A model generated the notes under the pieces. The model saw only the letters and a list, made by a program, of their open reading frames with translations. It was not told where the DNA came from and made no database searches. A stretch of 64,000 nt of DNA from Crambe crambe (taxonomy: Eukaryota > Porifera > Demospongiae > Poecilosclerida > Crambeidae), in the NCBI GenBank assembly GCA_963924555.1, contig OZ004584.1, positions 1,611,001 through 1,675,000 of the forward strand. Direction: 5' to 3'. This document shows, in pieces, positions 23,338 through 35,205 of the stretch; within the stretch, counting starts at the first letter, position 1; each line of letters begins with the position of its first letter. The translations under genes and the position numbers were made by a program.

Positions 23338-24507
23338 ATGAGTAAAAAAGTGAATGTTGATGACGATACAAGATACAACATTCATGAAAATGAATGCTAT
23401 GCAACTACGATGCATGCCTCAGTTGTTAGTAGAGAAGAAAAAAAGGAGGTGTTCTCAAAGAAGAAATTCTTCTGCATTTTAATGATTGCAGTTGCAGTCA
23501 TTTTGCTTATCATTGCAGTCTTTATCAGCATTGTATTTGCCTTCATCGAGATCTCAAATTTGAAGAATATTTCTTTTGGTCAGTCAAATCAGGAATTAGC
23601 AAAACTAAATAGCAAGTGCGAAGCCAATGGACGAATGCTCAATATTTCAATGCTTAAGTTAAAACAGTTGAGCAAAGATCATTCTATGCTGGAGAACAGA
23701 ACCCAGGAATTGATCAATGATTTAGAGAACCCAGGTTTGCATCCAAGTTATCCTGCAGCTTCATGTGCTGCTATTCTCCAGTTTATTCCCTCCTCTCTAT
23801 CAGGCCACTACTGGATCAGGTCCTCCAATGGCTCTGCTGTGCATGCATACTGTGACATGACCAGGTCATGTGGTAACATCACTGGAGGGTGGACTAGAGT
23901 GGTTGAGTTGGATATGAGTAACACATCCCAGCGATGTCCTTCCTCTTGGACAATGACTACATCACCTGCAAGGTCATGCTTTGCTTCCATGCCTAGAAAC
24001 TGCACAGGAACATTTTTTCCTGCCCCTGGATTGACTTACAATCACATCTGTGGGCGAGCCATAGGATATAGTACTGGCAGTCCAGATGCTTTTGCTGAAA
24101 TATTCAACTTCAGAAATTCTCCGAGCATTGATGAGCCTTACGTGGATGGTATCAGTGTGACTCATGGATCCCCTCGGCAACACATTTGGACTTTTGGCGT
24201 AGGTCATGGTATTAGTCACTACGGTCAATATCGCTGCCCCTGTGATAATCCTAACCATGTTCTTGATGCAGCTCCCTCTCCGCCTTCTTATGTTGGCAGT
24301 AACTACTTCTGTGATGGTAACTACAATGGTGCATTGTGGGATGCTATGAACTGCACCACCAACTGCTGCACATTCAACAATCCTCCATGGTTCAGTGTGT
24401 CCCTCCCTGCCCCCACCTCTGATGATATTGAAGTGAGAATCTGTGGTGATGAGAATCCTGGGAATGAGAATACCCTTCTAAGCATTCTGCAGTTGTATGT
24501 GCAGTAA
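23338..24507 (+). CDS. Type II transmembrane fibrinogen-related protein, copy 3
   Basis: A single-exon gene of 389 residues from the conserved MSKK start; an ATG two codons upstream (23332) is also in frame. Tail with DDDTRYNIHENECYATT, one membrane helix (FFCILMIAVAVILLIIAVF), and one stalk unit only, against two in copy 1. The ectodomain has the fibrinogen-like lobe (HYWIRSSNG, GGW) then HIWTFG, RCPCDNPNH, YFCDGNYNG, NNPPWF and DDIEVRICGDENPG, ending LQLYVQ. No breaks. By family a surface recognition or adhesion protein; ligand unknown. Confidence 0.87.
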   Translation: MSKKVNVDDDTRYNIHENECYATTMHASVVSREEKKEVFSKKKFFCILMIAVAVILLIIAVFISIVFAFIEISNLKNISFGQSNQELAKLNSKCEANGRMLNISMLKLKQLSKDHSMLENRTQELINDLENPGLHPSYPAASCAAILQFIPSSLSGHYWIRSSNGSAVHAYCDMTRSCGNITGGWTRVVELDMSNTSQRCPSSWTMTTSPARSCFASMPRNCTGTFFPAPGLTYNHICGRAIGYSTGSPDAFAEIFNFRNSPSIDEPYVDGISVTHGSPRQHIWTFGVGHGISHYGQYRCPCDNPNHVLDAAPSPPSYVGSNYFCDGNYNGALWDAMNCTTNCCTFNNPPWFSVSLPAPTSDDIEVRICGDENPGNENTLLSILQLYVQ

Positions 24508-24839
24508 TTTCAGTCCTTCCTTTTAGACCTAGCTATAATAACTATTACTATACTGGCATTCACTACATGATTACATACTATAAAGACAATTAAAATAGCT
24601 CGTGTATGTGTGACTTGAATCCTTGGTATTGTAGTGAATTCTTGTTCTTGCATGGACATAGCTAGCTAAATCTTGTCCATTAATTGTGTGTACACGTAAT
24701 TTTTGTTTCTGGATATTTTGTATCACCAGTAGCTATATATAATCTGTTTTTTCAGTTGGAATGGAATAAAACAATACTATTATTGTATCATCAGGAGGGA
24801 TGGAAAGTACCTCTCCATTTTTATTATCTCCATGCATGC

Positions 24840-25115
24840 TTCCAATATCCCAAAGTCTGTGGTTCCACAGAGGATGATGGATTTAGATTTAGTGGTCAGA
24901 CTTCTGGTGTGGTAAATCTAAAGATTCAAATCATGTTGACAGTAGCTATTATTCTGAAATGTGGGAATAGAATACATGCAACATCACATTTGGACCTTTG
25001 CTGCTGAGTAAAGGTGACAGAGTTCCTATTGGCAGAGACATGTCACGTGACTAGCACTTTTTGGGATGAAGATGGTGATGATACTTGTTGCTACTGAAAT
25101 AATCCTCCGCTGTTC
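24840..25115 (+). pseudogene. Decayed second family member downstream of copy 3
   Basis: CCCAAAGTCTGTGG, TTTGGACCTTTGCTGCTG (WTFAA) and TTTTTGGGATGAAGATGG followed by TGCTACTGAAATAATCCTCC align with the family VCG, HIWTF, LWD and NNPP positions but are broken. It matches the relic at 38435-38800. Confidence 0.5.
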
Positions 25116-25889
25116 TACGTATAAGTAGCTACCACTGATAATTCTAGAATCATCAGTTTAGTTTTTTGAAATTTATATAATGCAAAAGTCATGCAAGGTT
25201 TTCCATACAGTGGCTCCAATATAACTTGCTAGCTGTGCATACATAACCTACATGCTAGAAAGATAGCTAGTACATTAATACTTCAAAATCACTTTGAGTA
25301 TTAGCTACACAATAACTCAAATTCATTAACTATGATTTTCACATGAGAGGGAATAATGCACTGAGTAATGCACCCCTTCCTGCACCCTTCACCCTTGCCA
25401 TAGCTATACCACACTGTTGAGATTAACCAATCTTCATGTTCCAACAACGTTATACGATTCACATTGTTGAGTTATATTATAACTAATGTTCATGTTGCAG
25501 AAAGACTTTAAGCATCTGAAAAATAAATTGCATACCTATTAAAAAGCTGTGATTATATAATGAGCCAGTTGTTTACAATCTGTCATTGTTTACAAATTAA
25601 CTTCCGAATTGGAACTATTTATGTTATAGAAACACTTTCCATGAATCTGTTACTGTTTATAAAATTCAAATGGACTTTAGCTAAAAACTCTCGCATCTGA
25701 TGTTATTGTTTATAAAATTTAATATTTTGCCAAATGGCATGTTGCAGAAACAGTTTCTTTATATGCATCTGTCATCATATAGCTACCAAGGTTATAATAC
25801 ACATAGGGGAAATGGCCATTTCCTAAATGTTATTGATGTTATTGTTTAAAGTAAGCACAAAAAATTTAGCTATGTATAAAAAAAAAGAA

Positions 25890-26096
25890 CTTATAAATCT
25901 TTTTTTTTTTCATATGACTGTCATAGAATGAATTTGGAGTTTTTAAACGTTCTTCTCTCTTCTGTGTAGATGTAGGGCTTGAACCAGGGGTTCTGAGAAC
26001 CTGCAGAATGAAGGTAGAAGAGGAAGAAAAGTTTTTAGTTTGTACAGTCTTATGACCTTTGACCCGCCATCCCTAACGCACTCTCTGATAAAATTT
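25890..26096. repeat. Solo end of the GAGAGTGCG repeat, reverse orientation
   Basis: Ends in CCATCCCTAACGCACTCTCTGA, the reverse form of GAGAGTGCGG...TAGGGATGG found at the start of the tandem copies at 26961 and 28040, with related sequence inward (ACCTGCAGAATGAAGGTAGAAG). Confidence 0.6.
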
Positions 26097-26339
26097 AATG
26101 TTTTTCCAAATGGCATGTTGCAGAAACAGTTTCAATATATGCATCTGTCATCGTATAGCTACCAAGGTTATAATACACATAGGGGAAATGGCCATTTCCT
26201 AAATGAGACGAATAACACACAAATATGAATTTAACCATTCAGCATGATACCTAGATAGACCATGTGGTTACAAAAAAGGATCTTTTCAGAAATTTTAGAT
26301 TGGTTTATGTCTGTGACCATGACAAGTACATATGCTCAG

Positions 26340-26972
26340 TAATTCTGTTTGGTTTCAGGTGTTTGGTTGGAGTTGGCAGGTGCCCTGAACAAATAGCTGC
26401 ATGCTTATGGGACCCTCAACATCGTAGTCGGTTCAGTTCTGGACTCCAACAGAGATGGACAGAGAGACCCTGACTCCAAGTACCCCAGTTTCCATGGCAT
26501 CGTAGCCATACCAAGTCATTGTGACGCGATGTACGAAAGGAGTGGACTTGAACGCGTGTGCTGTGGGGGATATAGACGTCCATGGGATGCTCTTCCAGCA
26601 CCCAATAGAACCTGGGGTAATTGTCCTGTCCCAAAATTAATGTTTTCTCTTGCTCTTATATGATTAATTCCATCTTGCATCCCCTCTCTTGCCCTCATCC
26701 TTCACCCCCACTATATACCCCTAAATCGACCTCCAGCATTTGTGGGAAACGATTACTTCTGTGATAGCTACAGCAAGTAAAGGTCGTTTTCAATGCAACA
26801 CATTCTACCCTAATGACCCCCTGTGGGATGGGGCTGGTTGTGGACCCCTAAACACCTGCTGTTCCTTGAACAATCCTCCAGATGATATCGAAATGAGGCT
26901 ATATTCTGATGAAGGCAGTGGTAATGAAGACACTCCCATAGAAATTATCAATATATATCAGAGAGTGCGGTA
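26340..26972 (+). pseudogene. Relic of a divergent fibrinogen-related family gene
   Basis: Near 26735 the reading FVGNDYFCD shifts frame into SKGRFQ, DPLWDGAGCG and CCSLNNPP, then jumps to DDIEMRLYSDE because the WFxxxLPxPTT stretch is deleted. The expected ending ...IYQ-stop is converted to IYQRVR-stop by a repeat inserted exactly at the stop codon. The stretch 26340-26640 may hold older exons but none is readable. Confidence 0.6.
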
Positions 26973-29099
26973 GCACTCTCTAAGTAGGGATGGCAGGTCA
27001 AAGTCCATAGGACAGTATAAACTAAAAACTCTTCTTTCTCTTCTACCCTTACTCTACAGGTTCTCAGAAGGCTACAGTGAATTATTATATCTACAAAGAA
27101 GAGAGGAGAATGTTCAAAAGCCAAAAATTCATTCGCCAACATAAGAAAAAAACGAGTTCTAAAATTGACTTTTCGTTCTTTTTCTTTATAATAATAAGGA
27201 TAATAATAATAATAAGATCGACGTACCGACTTACTGGCTATAGTCATCAAAATTCTGCTTTGGCCATCTGTTAGAGCGGCACCTAGAGGCTGATCTTTTG
27301 CTATTAGTTTTGACTAAGGCTCTACTTCACTATTCGATAGCACTCGGAACACAGCTGCTAATCTTTCTACGCCATTTGGAAGGGGGCGGGGCTTATGGGC
27401 GGAGCCACGTAAGCTTAAGTTTAGCTATAGCCAAGGTCTTCATTCATTATCTGATGATGTTCCAGTCACTCCTTGCTGAATTACAGTACAGATGCTCATC
27501 CTATAGTAGCATTATAGCCAGTACTTGGCTGTAGTGTAGTCAGCTCACTTCACCATGCCGTGTACATGTCATTTACATTGCTGTTGCTGTAAAGTTTTAT
27601 ATCAACAAAACTTAAATAGCTAAACAAATTCTTCAACCAGAGACACTGTATGTACCTACAAAAGAGGTTTATGTACAGCTGGCTTTGTATACTACTGTAC
27701 TGTAGCCTCCCTCATCCAACTTCAAGCACTAAGAAAAAAGGATAGAAACAAGTGAGCGTAAAAAATTTCTTCAAATAAAAAGGTTAAGTAGGGATAGCCT
27801 AAAATCTAGCTGGGCTATCTATAATGTGCTGCAGCCTCGTATGAAAAAAATCTTCGCGATATTACCTCATAAAAGGGGTGGGGCAATTAATAGCAGTTCT
27901 CCTCATATAACACCTGCACAGGATGTGGCCATTTGATGGCATCCACTATTATGATCACTACACCCAATGCATAAACTCCCCATACTCCTCCCTCAAGCAA
28001 GACATACGTACCATCTCAATAATTATTCACTTGTAATCAGAGAGTGCGGTAGCACTCTCTAAGTAGGGATGGCAGGTCAAAGTCCATAGGACAGTATAAA
28101 CTAAAAACTCTTCTTTCTCTTCTACCCTTACTCTACAGGTTCTCAGAAGGCTACAGTGAATTATTATATCTACAAAGAAGAGAGGAGAATGTTCAAAAGC
28201 CAAAAATTCATTCGCCAACATAAGAAAAAAACGAGTTCTAAAATTGACTTTTCGTTCTTTTTCTTTATAATAAGGATAATAATAATAATAATAAGATCGA
28301 CGTACCGGCTTACTGGCTATAGTCATCAAAATTCTGCTTTGGCCATCTGTTAGAGCGGCACCTAGAGGCTGATCTTTTGCTATTAGTTTTGACTAAGGCT
28401 CTACTTCACTATTCGATAGCACTCGGAACACAGCTGCTAATCTTTCTACGCCATTTGGAAGGGGGCGGGGCTTATGGGCGGAGCCACGTAAGCTTAAGTT
28501 TAGCTATAGCCAAGGTCTTCATTCATTATCTGATGATGTTCCAGTCACTCCTTGCTGAATTACAGTACAGATGCTCATCCTATAGTAGCATTATAGCCAG
28601 TACTTGGCTGTAGTGTAGTCAGCTCACTTCACCATGCCGTGTACATGTCATTTACATTGCTGTTGCTGTAAAGTTTTATATCAACAAAACTTAAATAGCT
28701 AAACAAATTCTTCAACCAGAGACACTGTATGTACCTACAAAAGAGGTTTATGTAGAGCTGGCTTTGTATAGTACTGTACTGTAGCCTCCCTCATTCAACT
28801 TCAAACACTAAGAAAAAGGATAGAAACAAGTGAGCGTAAAAAATAAAAAGGTTAAGTAGGGATAGCCTAAAATCTAGCTGGGCTAGCTATCTATAATGTG
28901 CTGCAGCCTCGTATGAAAAAAATCTTCGCGATATTACCTCACAAAAGGGGTGGGGCAATTAATAGCAGTTCTCCTCATATAACACCTGCACAGGATGTGG
29001 CCATTTGATGGCATCCACTATTATGATCACTACACCAAATGCATAAACTCCCCATACTCCTCCCTCAAGCAAGACATACGTACCATCTCAATAATTATT
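26961..29099. repeat. Two tandem copies of a 1.07-kb repeat
   Basis: Copy 1 is 26961-28027 and copy 2 is 28040-29099, with a 1079-bp offset and very few differences (indels in an ATA run near 27200/28280 and an 11-bp gap near 27770). Each begins GAGAGTGCGGTAGCACTCTC and ends CATCTCAATAATTATT. Readings of 78 and 100 codons on either strand are repeated with the unit and resemble no known protein. A GGGCGGGGCTTATGGGCGGAG box occurs near 27385/28464. TCA stands at both outer junctions. Probably a non-autonomous mobile element duplicated head to tail. Confidence 0.8.
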
Positions 29100-29300
29100 T
29101 CAGTGATCACATAGCTATGTAACAATTAGCTAATGCTGTTCACTTTTTAAAATGTTCACTCCTTTCAGTACTCCATTACACTGCAGATGATCATCCTTCA
29201 AACTCTCCTCCCTGAACAGAATGAAATACTGATCATTAGTTCAATCAAGGAAGCCTTTAGTGTCTATCAATTTTCATAATCACAAAGAAAAAGAATGCAA

Positions 29301-29749
29301 ACAAGTGAATGCAAAAAATTTCTTCGAAATAAAAATGTGAAGTAGGGATGCTATTATAACTGCAGCTTCATTATGAAAACCAAGTACTGCAGCATCGAAG
29401 CAGTATGGCCCAAAAATCTAGCTGGAATATGTATTATAACTGCATGCAAGAGAGTGAACTTAGTGAAGTGACCCTTACCCATCATCAAGTACAAGATACT
29501 ATTCCTACTTCATTCCCATGATCAAGGGCCAAGGGAGTGAAGTAGGAATAGTATCTCGTACTTGATGATGGGTAAGGGTCACTTCACTAAGTTCACTCTC
29601 TTGCATGCAGTTATAATACATATTCCAGCTAGATTTTTGGGCCATACTGCTTCGATGCTGCAGTACTTGGTTTTCATAATGAAGCTGCAGTTATAATAGC
29701 ATCCCTACTTCACATTTTTATTTTGAAGAAATTTTTTGCATTCACTTGT
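29301..29749. repeat. Long palindrome, about 215-bp arms (MITE)
   Basis: The left arm from ACAAGTGAATGCAAAAAATT through AGTAGGGATGCTATTATAAC to GAACTTAGTGAAGTGACCC is mirrored almost base for base by the right arm, with only about 15 bases of loop near 29516-29531. The outer end matches text inside the neighbouring tandem repeat (27739 and 28826), so the two families are related. Confidence 0.9.
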
Positions 29750-30322
29750 ATACAATAGAAACAAACAAACAAACAAACAAAACACACACCATTAAAAGCT
29801 TGTGCTGCAGTAGCATAAAGTGTGTGACATTAATTAGAATATTCAACCCTTTATTAGTGATAGCTATGTACTTCCAACATGAAAATTATTGATTTGTGGC
29901 AGCTGTTCTAAAGTCAAGGTAGCTATAGTGAGAATCATTTACAATATTATAGCTAATTAACTGTAATAGCTAACTAGCATACCAGTAGTTAGTACTTAAT
30001 TTTTATCTGAAATATTTTTTTCTTACGTAAGTTTTGCACACTACATATACTGTATATAACTCAACAATGTGCATCGTAATGCATGAAGATTGGTTATCTC
30101 AACAGTGTGGCCATTATAGCTATGGCAAGGGTGAAGAGTGTAGGAAGGAGTGCATTACTAGTGCATTATTCTCTCTCATGTGGAAATCATGTGACTTACT
30201 GTATATAATGAATTTCAGTTATAGTGTAGCTATATAATGCTCAAAGTGATTTGCAGGGATATTAATGTAGCTGTCTATTAACCGTATAGCTACGTACTTA
30301 ATTCATTTTATTATGTAGCTAG

Positions 30323-30606
30323 GTTGTTCATTTCAGCCACCAATTCGGCCACCAAGTTTCATCAATAGAGCTCATTACTTTTGTGATGGCATTCACACAA
30401 GTACACAGATGTGTGTAATTAACAGGCCTTTATGGAATGGAGGAAGCTGCACTCACTGTGCCTCTTCCTCTTTCTCTAATCCTCCATGGTTTTATAGGCA
30501 ACTTCCAGTGCATACAACTGACAACATTGAGATGAGAGTGTGTCGTGATCAGCCACGTAGTGATAAAGATGTTGCAATTCAAGCATATGAAATATACATC
30601 CAGTGA
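30323..30606 (+). pseudogene. Orphan last exon of an intron-type fibrinogen-related gene
   Basis: Starts after an AG acceptor and reads without stops in the phase of copy 5 exon 2: CSFQPP, RAHYFCDG, NRPLWNGGSC, NPPWFYRQLPVHTTDNIEM, RVCRDQP, EIYIQ-stop. No matching first exon lies upstream within the preceding 6 kb. It may be a stranded duplicate or a rarely used terminal exon. Confidence 0.65.
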
Positions 30607-31019
30607 AAGCCATTATTTTTTTAGGGCTCATTTGAAATTTGAACTCACAAAAAACAAACTAACTTTCTCAGTATTATTTTATGACTGTAATTGTGTAACA
30701 TATGGCTTTTTTTTCATAAAGATAACTTAATAATATTATGTAGATAACTTTAGCTTAAAAAAATTATTAAACGAAAGTCATAGGGATGATAAGTCAAACA
30801 TCAAAAATGTTTACATGAGACGTCATAACTGATAGTATACAGTTACACTAGCTAAGTATTTTAGGTATAACATGAACAAGACATCCCAGAATTGTCTTTT
30901 GTGGGATAGCGATGCTTCTGGGACATGCAGCAATTAATTGCCTTTGCTGATAAAAGCAACTTAAAGCTAATCATTGATTGACCATATGCACGTGAATGAA
31001 TGATATTAGTGCTGGATTC

Positions 31020-31290
31020 TCATAGGAATGTCCCTGTGATAATGGTAATAGTATGCCTTCGTTCTGTCATGAATTAATTCTGTGATGATGAATGCAATAT
31101 GGTGTATTGTGGGATGATAAGGACTGTAGCTACGTACCTGTGTTAATTGCTGCAATGGCAACTTTTATCCATGCATGCATGGTTTAGCTAGTATGTGTGT
31201 CTCTCCCTCCTACCTCTGATGATATTGAAGTGAGGATCAGTGGTGATGAAGTTACAACAAATCTTGAGATTATTGTATACCAAGATGTTC
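31020..31290 (+). pseudogene. Relic of the family C-terminal lobe
   Basis: GTCCCTGTGATAATG (CPCDN), ATGGTGTATTGTGGGATG (GVLWD) and CTCTGATGATATTGAAGTGAGG (SDDIEVR) follow in order but in different frames. Confidence 0.5.
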
Positions 31291-31439
31291 TAATCTTTTA
31301 AAAGACTATTAAACTTGTGTGGGATGGGAAAAGACACAGGAACACAGAAACCTTGTGCTAAAATTGCTTGCATGCAGATTTACACACTATTGGAAATAGC
31401 TATACATGCAACAACAAATGCACTTGAAATACTACATGT

Positions 31440-31600
31440 ACATACATGCAACAACACATTTTGGACCTTTGCTGCTGCTGTAAAAGTATGGGCAAGATTA
31501 GCTACTTTTGTGACTGAGTTCCTATTAGCAGGGACATGTCATGCAAGAGAAAAGAGTGTGATAGTAGCTAATAGCTGCTTGTTACTACAGAAATAATAGC
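31440..31600 (+). pseudogene. Second short family relic
   Basis: ACATTTTGGACCTTTGCTGC (TFWTFAA) then a decayed YFCD- and NNPP-like tail; equivalent to the relics at 24.9 and 38.6 kb. Confidence 0.35.
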
Positions 31601-32446
31601 ATTTGAGATTATTGAGGTTTATGTAGCTACGTATGTGCAATACGTAGCTAATGCAAAAGTCATGCAAGGTTTTCAAAAGTATGCATGTCATACAGTAGCT
31701 GCAAATAACTTGCTAGTATATAACCCATAGTTCACAAACTTATAAGCATGCATGCATGTTAACTAGCTATAGAAAGAGAAACATTAACATCCCTGCAAAT
31801 TCACTTTGAGTATTAGCTATTATAGCAACAGTATTGTATTCATCATACAAGTCGCATGATTTTGATTTATTGCTTGACATGAGAGGGAATATTATACGTA
31901 TACACGTAATGTACCCCTTCCTGCACCCTTCACCCTTGCCAGGGCTATAGGTCGGCATTTTCTTTGATGTCTATCTGTGTTGTATCCAGCGAAGTGTTTG
32001 GTTTTCCCCTCACAATGATGTAATGCTGAGGACTATAATTATAGAAGAGCTAACTACAGCACCTGGCTGGCTGGAGAGAGACTTTTTGGAGAAAAAGTTG
32101 GTGAGTTGAGGCTAATGTTTGTTAGCAATGCTAGATTACCTTTAACTTCATAAATAGTTTGATTTTGTGTTTGTTCAGAAGATCACATAGCTAAACAAGT
32201 AAAATATGACTGAATGATATGCAGACCTTGGTTTTTCAGGTCATCCAAAGCGTTTTATTTACAATAATGTAACGCTGGGATCTTGTATAAAGGTAGCTAT
32301 GCTATGTACCTCTGGTGCTTCTTTGGTACTTCCTTCTGTCATCAATTTCAATATTATGACTACTAAGATGCTATAGCATTGAAATCACACATAAATCAAA
32401 TTATAGAGCCATCTCCTGATAGTGTACATATTCTTATTATTCAGCC

Positions 32447-35205
32447 ATGGGTCGTAAATTGAGACTGTGCTCTAGAAAGTATCGTGACTGGAAGAAGAAA
32501 GTGACTGTAAAGCAAGCTGTCCAGGTATGTATGATATGATATTGTGTTTAGGATATAGCCTCATTGATCATATTATTTGATAGTGTGCTGAAGCAGAAGA
32601 TCTGACTTTGTCGTCACTGCATGAGTCATTGGAATTGCCTTCAATGTGGCATGATCACACTTCTAAGGGGGTGGACTCAATTCTGCTCTGTAAGATTATT
32701 ACAGGTTCAAGTCAGCCATTGCTTATAACTTGTTCAATATCTATTGATTCTGATCGGAAATGGAGAGTGTTTATTCATAGTCATGAAATAAAGAAGTGTT
32801 CAGCTTTAAGTAATATCCCTTTGCAGCTTAATAGAGCCTGTTTCAAGGAACTTATACAAAATGTTGATCAACTCAATGTCTGTGTTGGACACCCAGATAG
32901 TGATTTCATAGTGTTTGCTGACTCTCGAAAAGGGAAATTTATTGGTAAAGATGGAAGTATTGCTGCATTTCTTGACCATTATGCACCTGTTAGTACCAAT
33001 GGTGAACTTTTCTCAAAGACGGTTCGTACATCAAGTTACTTGTTCGTGGCCAAAAATGTAAGTCTTGCACTTACTATAGAAGAACACTAAGAATATTGTA
33101 TAGTAGATGGTCCAGTCGTAAGGATGACTTGAGCAGTTCAAGTAGCCACACCAATGTACGCTACCTTAATACACCAGAGAAATTAGCCAAAATTTCAGAT
33201 TTGAGGAAGCGAGTGAAGAATGCTGAGACTGAGATAGTCAAACTCAAAGAAAAGGTGCTTAATTTAATTCAAGAGAATGGAGATGATATTGATCATGGTC
33301 TACATGGAGATCTTTTGTCAATTGTACAGGAGAAGACGAAGGATGTACAAACAGCTTTTCCTGAGGGAACGTTTCGAAGAGTTTTCTGGGACCAACAAAT
33401 TGAAAATTCTAAGAAATCAAATGCTAGGTAATATAGATGGCACCCAGTAATGATTAAATGGTGTCTGAATCTCAAACTAATCTCTAGTGCTGCCTATCAT
33501 GCGATCCAGTGGTTTCATAACCCTTCCATCAGAACGAACGCTGAGAGATTACACTAACTACATCAAGTCTGTTCCTGGCTATCAGCAGGAATTGATTGAC
33601 ATGATGAGGCATGAATCTAATTGTAATGAGTTATCTGAGAGCAGGCGGTATGTGACCATAGTATTAGATGAGATGAAAATCAAGGAAGATATCGTTTTTG
33701 ATAAACACTCGGGAAACATCATAGGGTTTTGCAATCTTGGAAGTATCAATGATGACTTATTAAAAGCTGAACGTGATGCCGATGCTCATCCTCCTGTCTC
33801 AAAGCAAATTTTAGCTGTGATGGTTCGTGGGATTTTTTTCAAATTTGACTTTCCACTTGCACATTTTTCAACTGAGGGGATCACAGCAGACCTACTATTT
33901 CCTATCGTGTGGGAAGGAATTGGAGCACAGGCCTCAAAGTAATTGCTGTTACTGCAGACGGAGCTAGCCCTAATAGGAAATTCTTTAGGATGCACAAGAC
34001 ATCGAAAAGCCATTTAGTATACAAGACAAACGTGTATGCCTCTGATGAAGTCATTCAAGCACCAGTAGGCTCATGAAAGTAAGTTAATACCCTGATATAC
34101 AATGTGCATAATTATAATGTACATGCATTGCAGATAAATGGGCAGTGTATTACCTGGCAGCATATCCGTGATTTGGTTGATAAAATTAGCAGCACTACTG
34201 TAGCTTCCCATGGCTTATCTCTCGTGCCAAAGCTTAAACAAGAGCATATAAACTTGACATCGTACTCCCGTATGAGAGTGGATTTGGCAGCTCAGGTGAT
34301 AATGTCTGGGCATGTGCATGCTCACTTTCTTGCTGACACTTATACTGTAATTTTTGTAGGTCTTAATCAAGTCTGTAGCTGATGCTTTGGCATATTTTGG
34401 GGATCCACAAACCAAAGAAACTGAGAGGTTCATTCGCTACTTTGACAAGCTATTCGACTGTTTAAATGTTAGGAGTTTATCAGAGTGGAAGACTAGCCGT
34501 AAACCAGATAGGAAGCCATATACTTCACCAGATGATGACCGGTTTAAGGTGAGGAACCATTCAGAGAACTATTTGCGAAACTGAACTTTGTTTTCTTTTA
34601 GTGGTTAAGGATGATTTCCTAGTCTACTTGACAAAGTGGGAGGAGACTGTTTCTAAACTTCCTGGAATTTCAGCAGAGGAAAAGAAAGCTATGACACTGA
34701 GCAGGGAGACATTGGAAGGACTGAAAATTACTGGTTAGAAGCTTTATATAATTTCTATAGTTATGTCAAGTATGCATGTTATTTTTCTTTACAGTGCATT
34801 CATTTGTGGAAGTTGCAAAGTTTCTGTTATCTTCTAACAAAGATGATCTCTTCCTTCTCAGTGAAAGATTTAGCCAAGACCCACTTGAGAATTATTTTGG
34901 CCAACAAGGCCAGGGGAGGCAGAAGTGACAATCCCACTATCCAGTGCAGCTTGCACAATGCTAGTGCCTTGCGGGTTCAAAAGTCTAAGGCATTGGACCC
35001 TGTTCGTGGGAATTGTAGAAGGAAACGACGATTATTTGATGATAAAGACCAAGAAACAATTGTTGCTGAGGCTAGTAGCTTACCATTGCCTAAACGCAGT
35101 CGAAATAGATCTGCAGAAAAACTCAAAAAAAAGAAAAGAAAAAAAGACAAACATCATGATGTTTGTGTTTTGTTTAGTCATCAGTTTCTTCAGTGTCCTT
35201 TTTAA
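32447..35205 (+). pseudogene. P-element/THAP9-like transposase gene, spliced but frameshifted
   Basis: Exon 1 (32447-32524) ends in phase at GT and exon 2 begins at 32584. After a shift in an A-run near 33053 the reading gives CKSCTYYRRTLRILYSRW, a coiled segment and RWHP. A stop (33431), a shift near 33485 and a one-base loss near 33942 follow. Recognisable P-superfamily landmarks: LPSERTLRDYTN, VLDEMKI (first Asp), TADGASPNR (second Asp) and DPLENYFGQQ (Glu). Introns are visible after DLAAQ, after DDDRFK and after GLKIT. No THAP zinc finger is seen at the N-terminus. A basic tail (KKKKRKKDKHH) closes it. It is not functional as it stands; terminal inverted repeats were not found. Confidence 0.8.

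Noticed and set aside
27298..28613. A 78-codon + strand reading and a 100-codon - strand reading duplicated in the 1.07-kb repeats
   Set aside because: Duplicated with the repeat, no recognisable domain, and both strands open over overlapping text; treated as part of a non-coding repeat.
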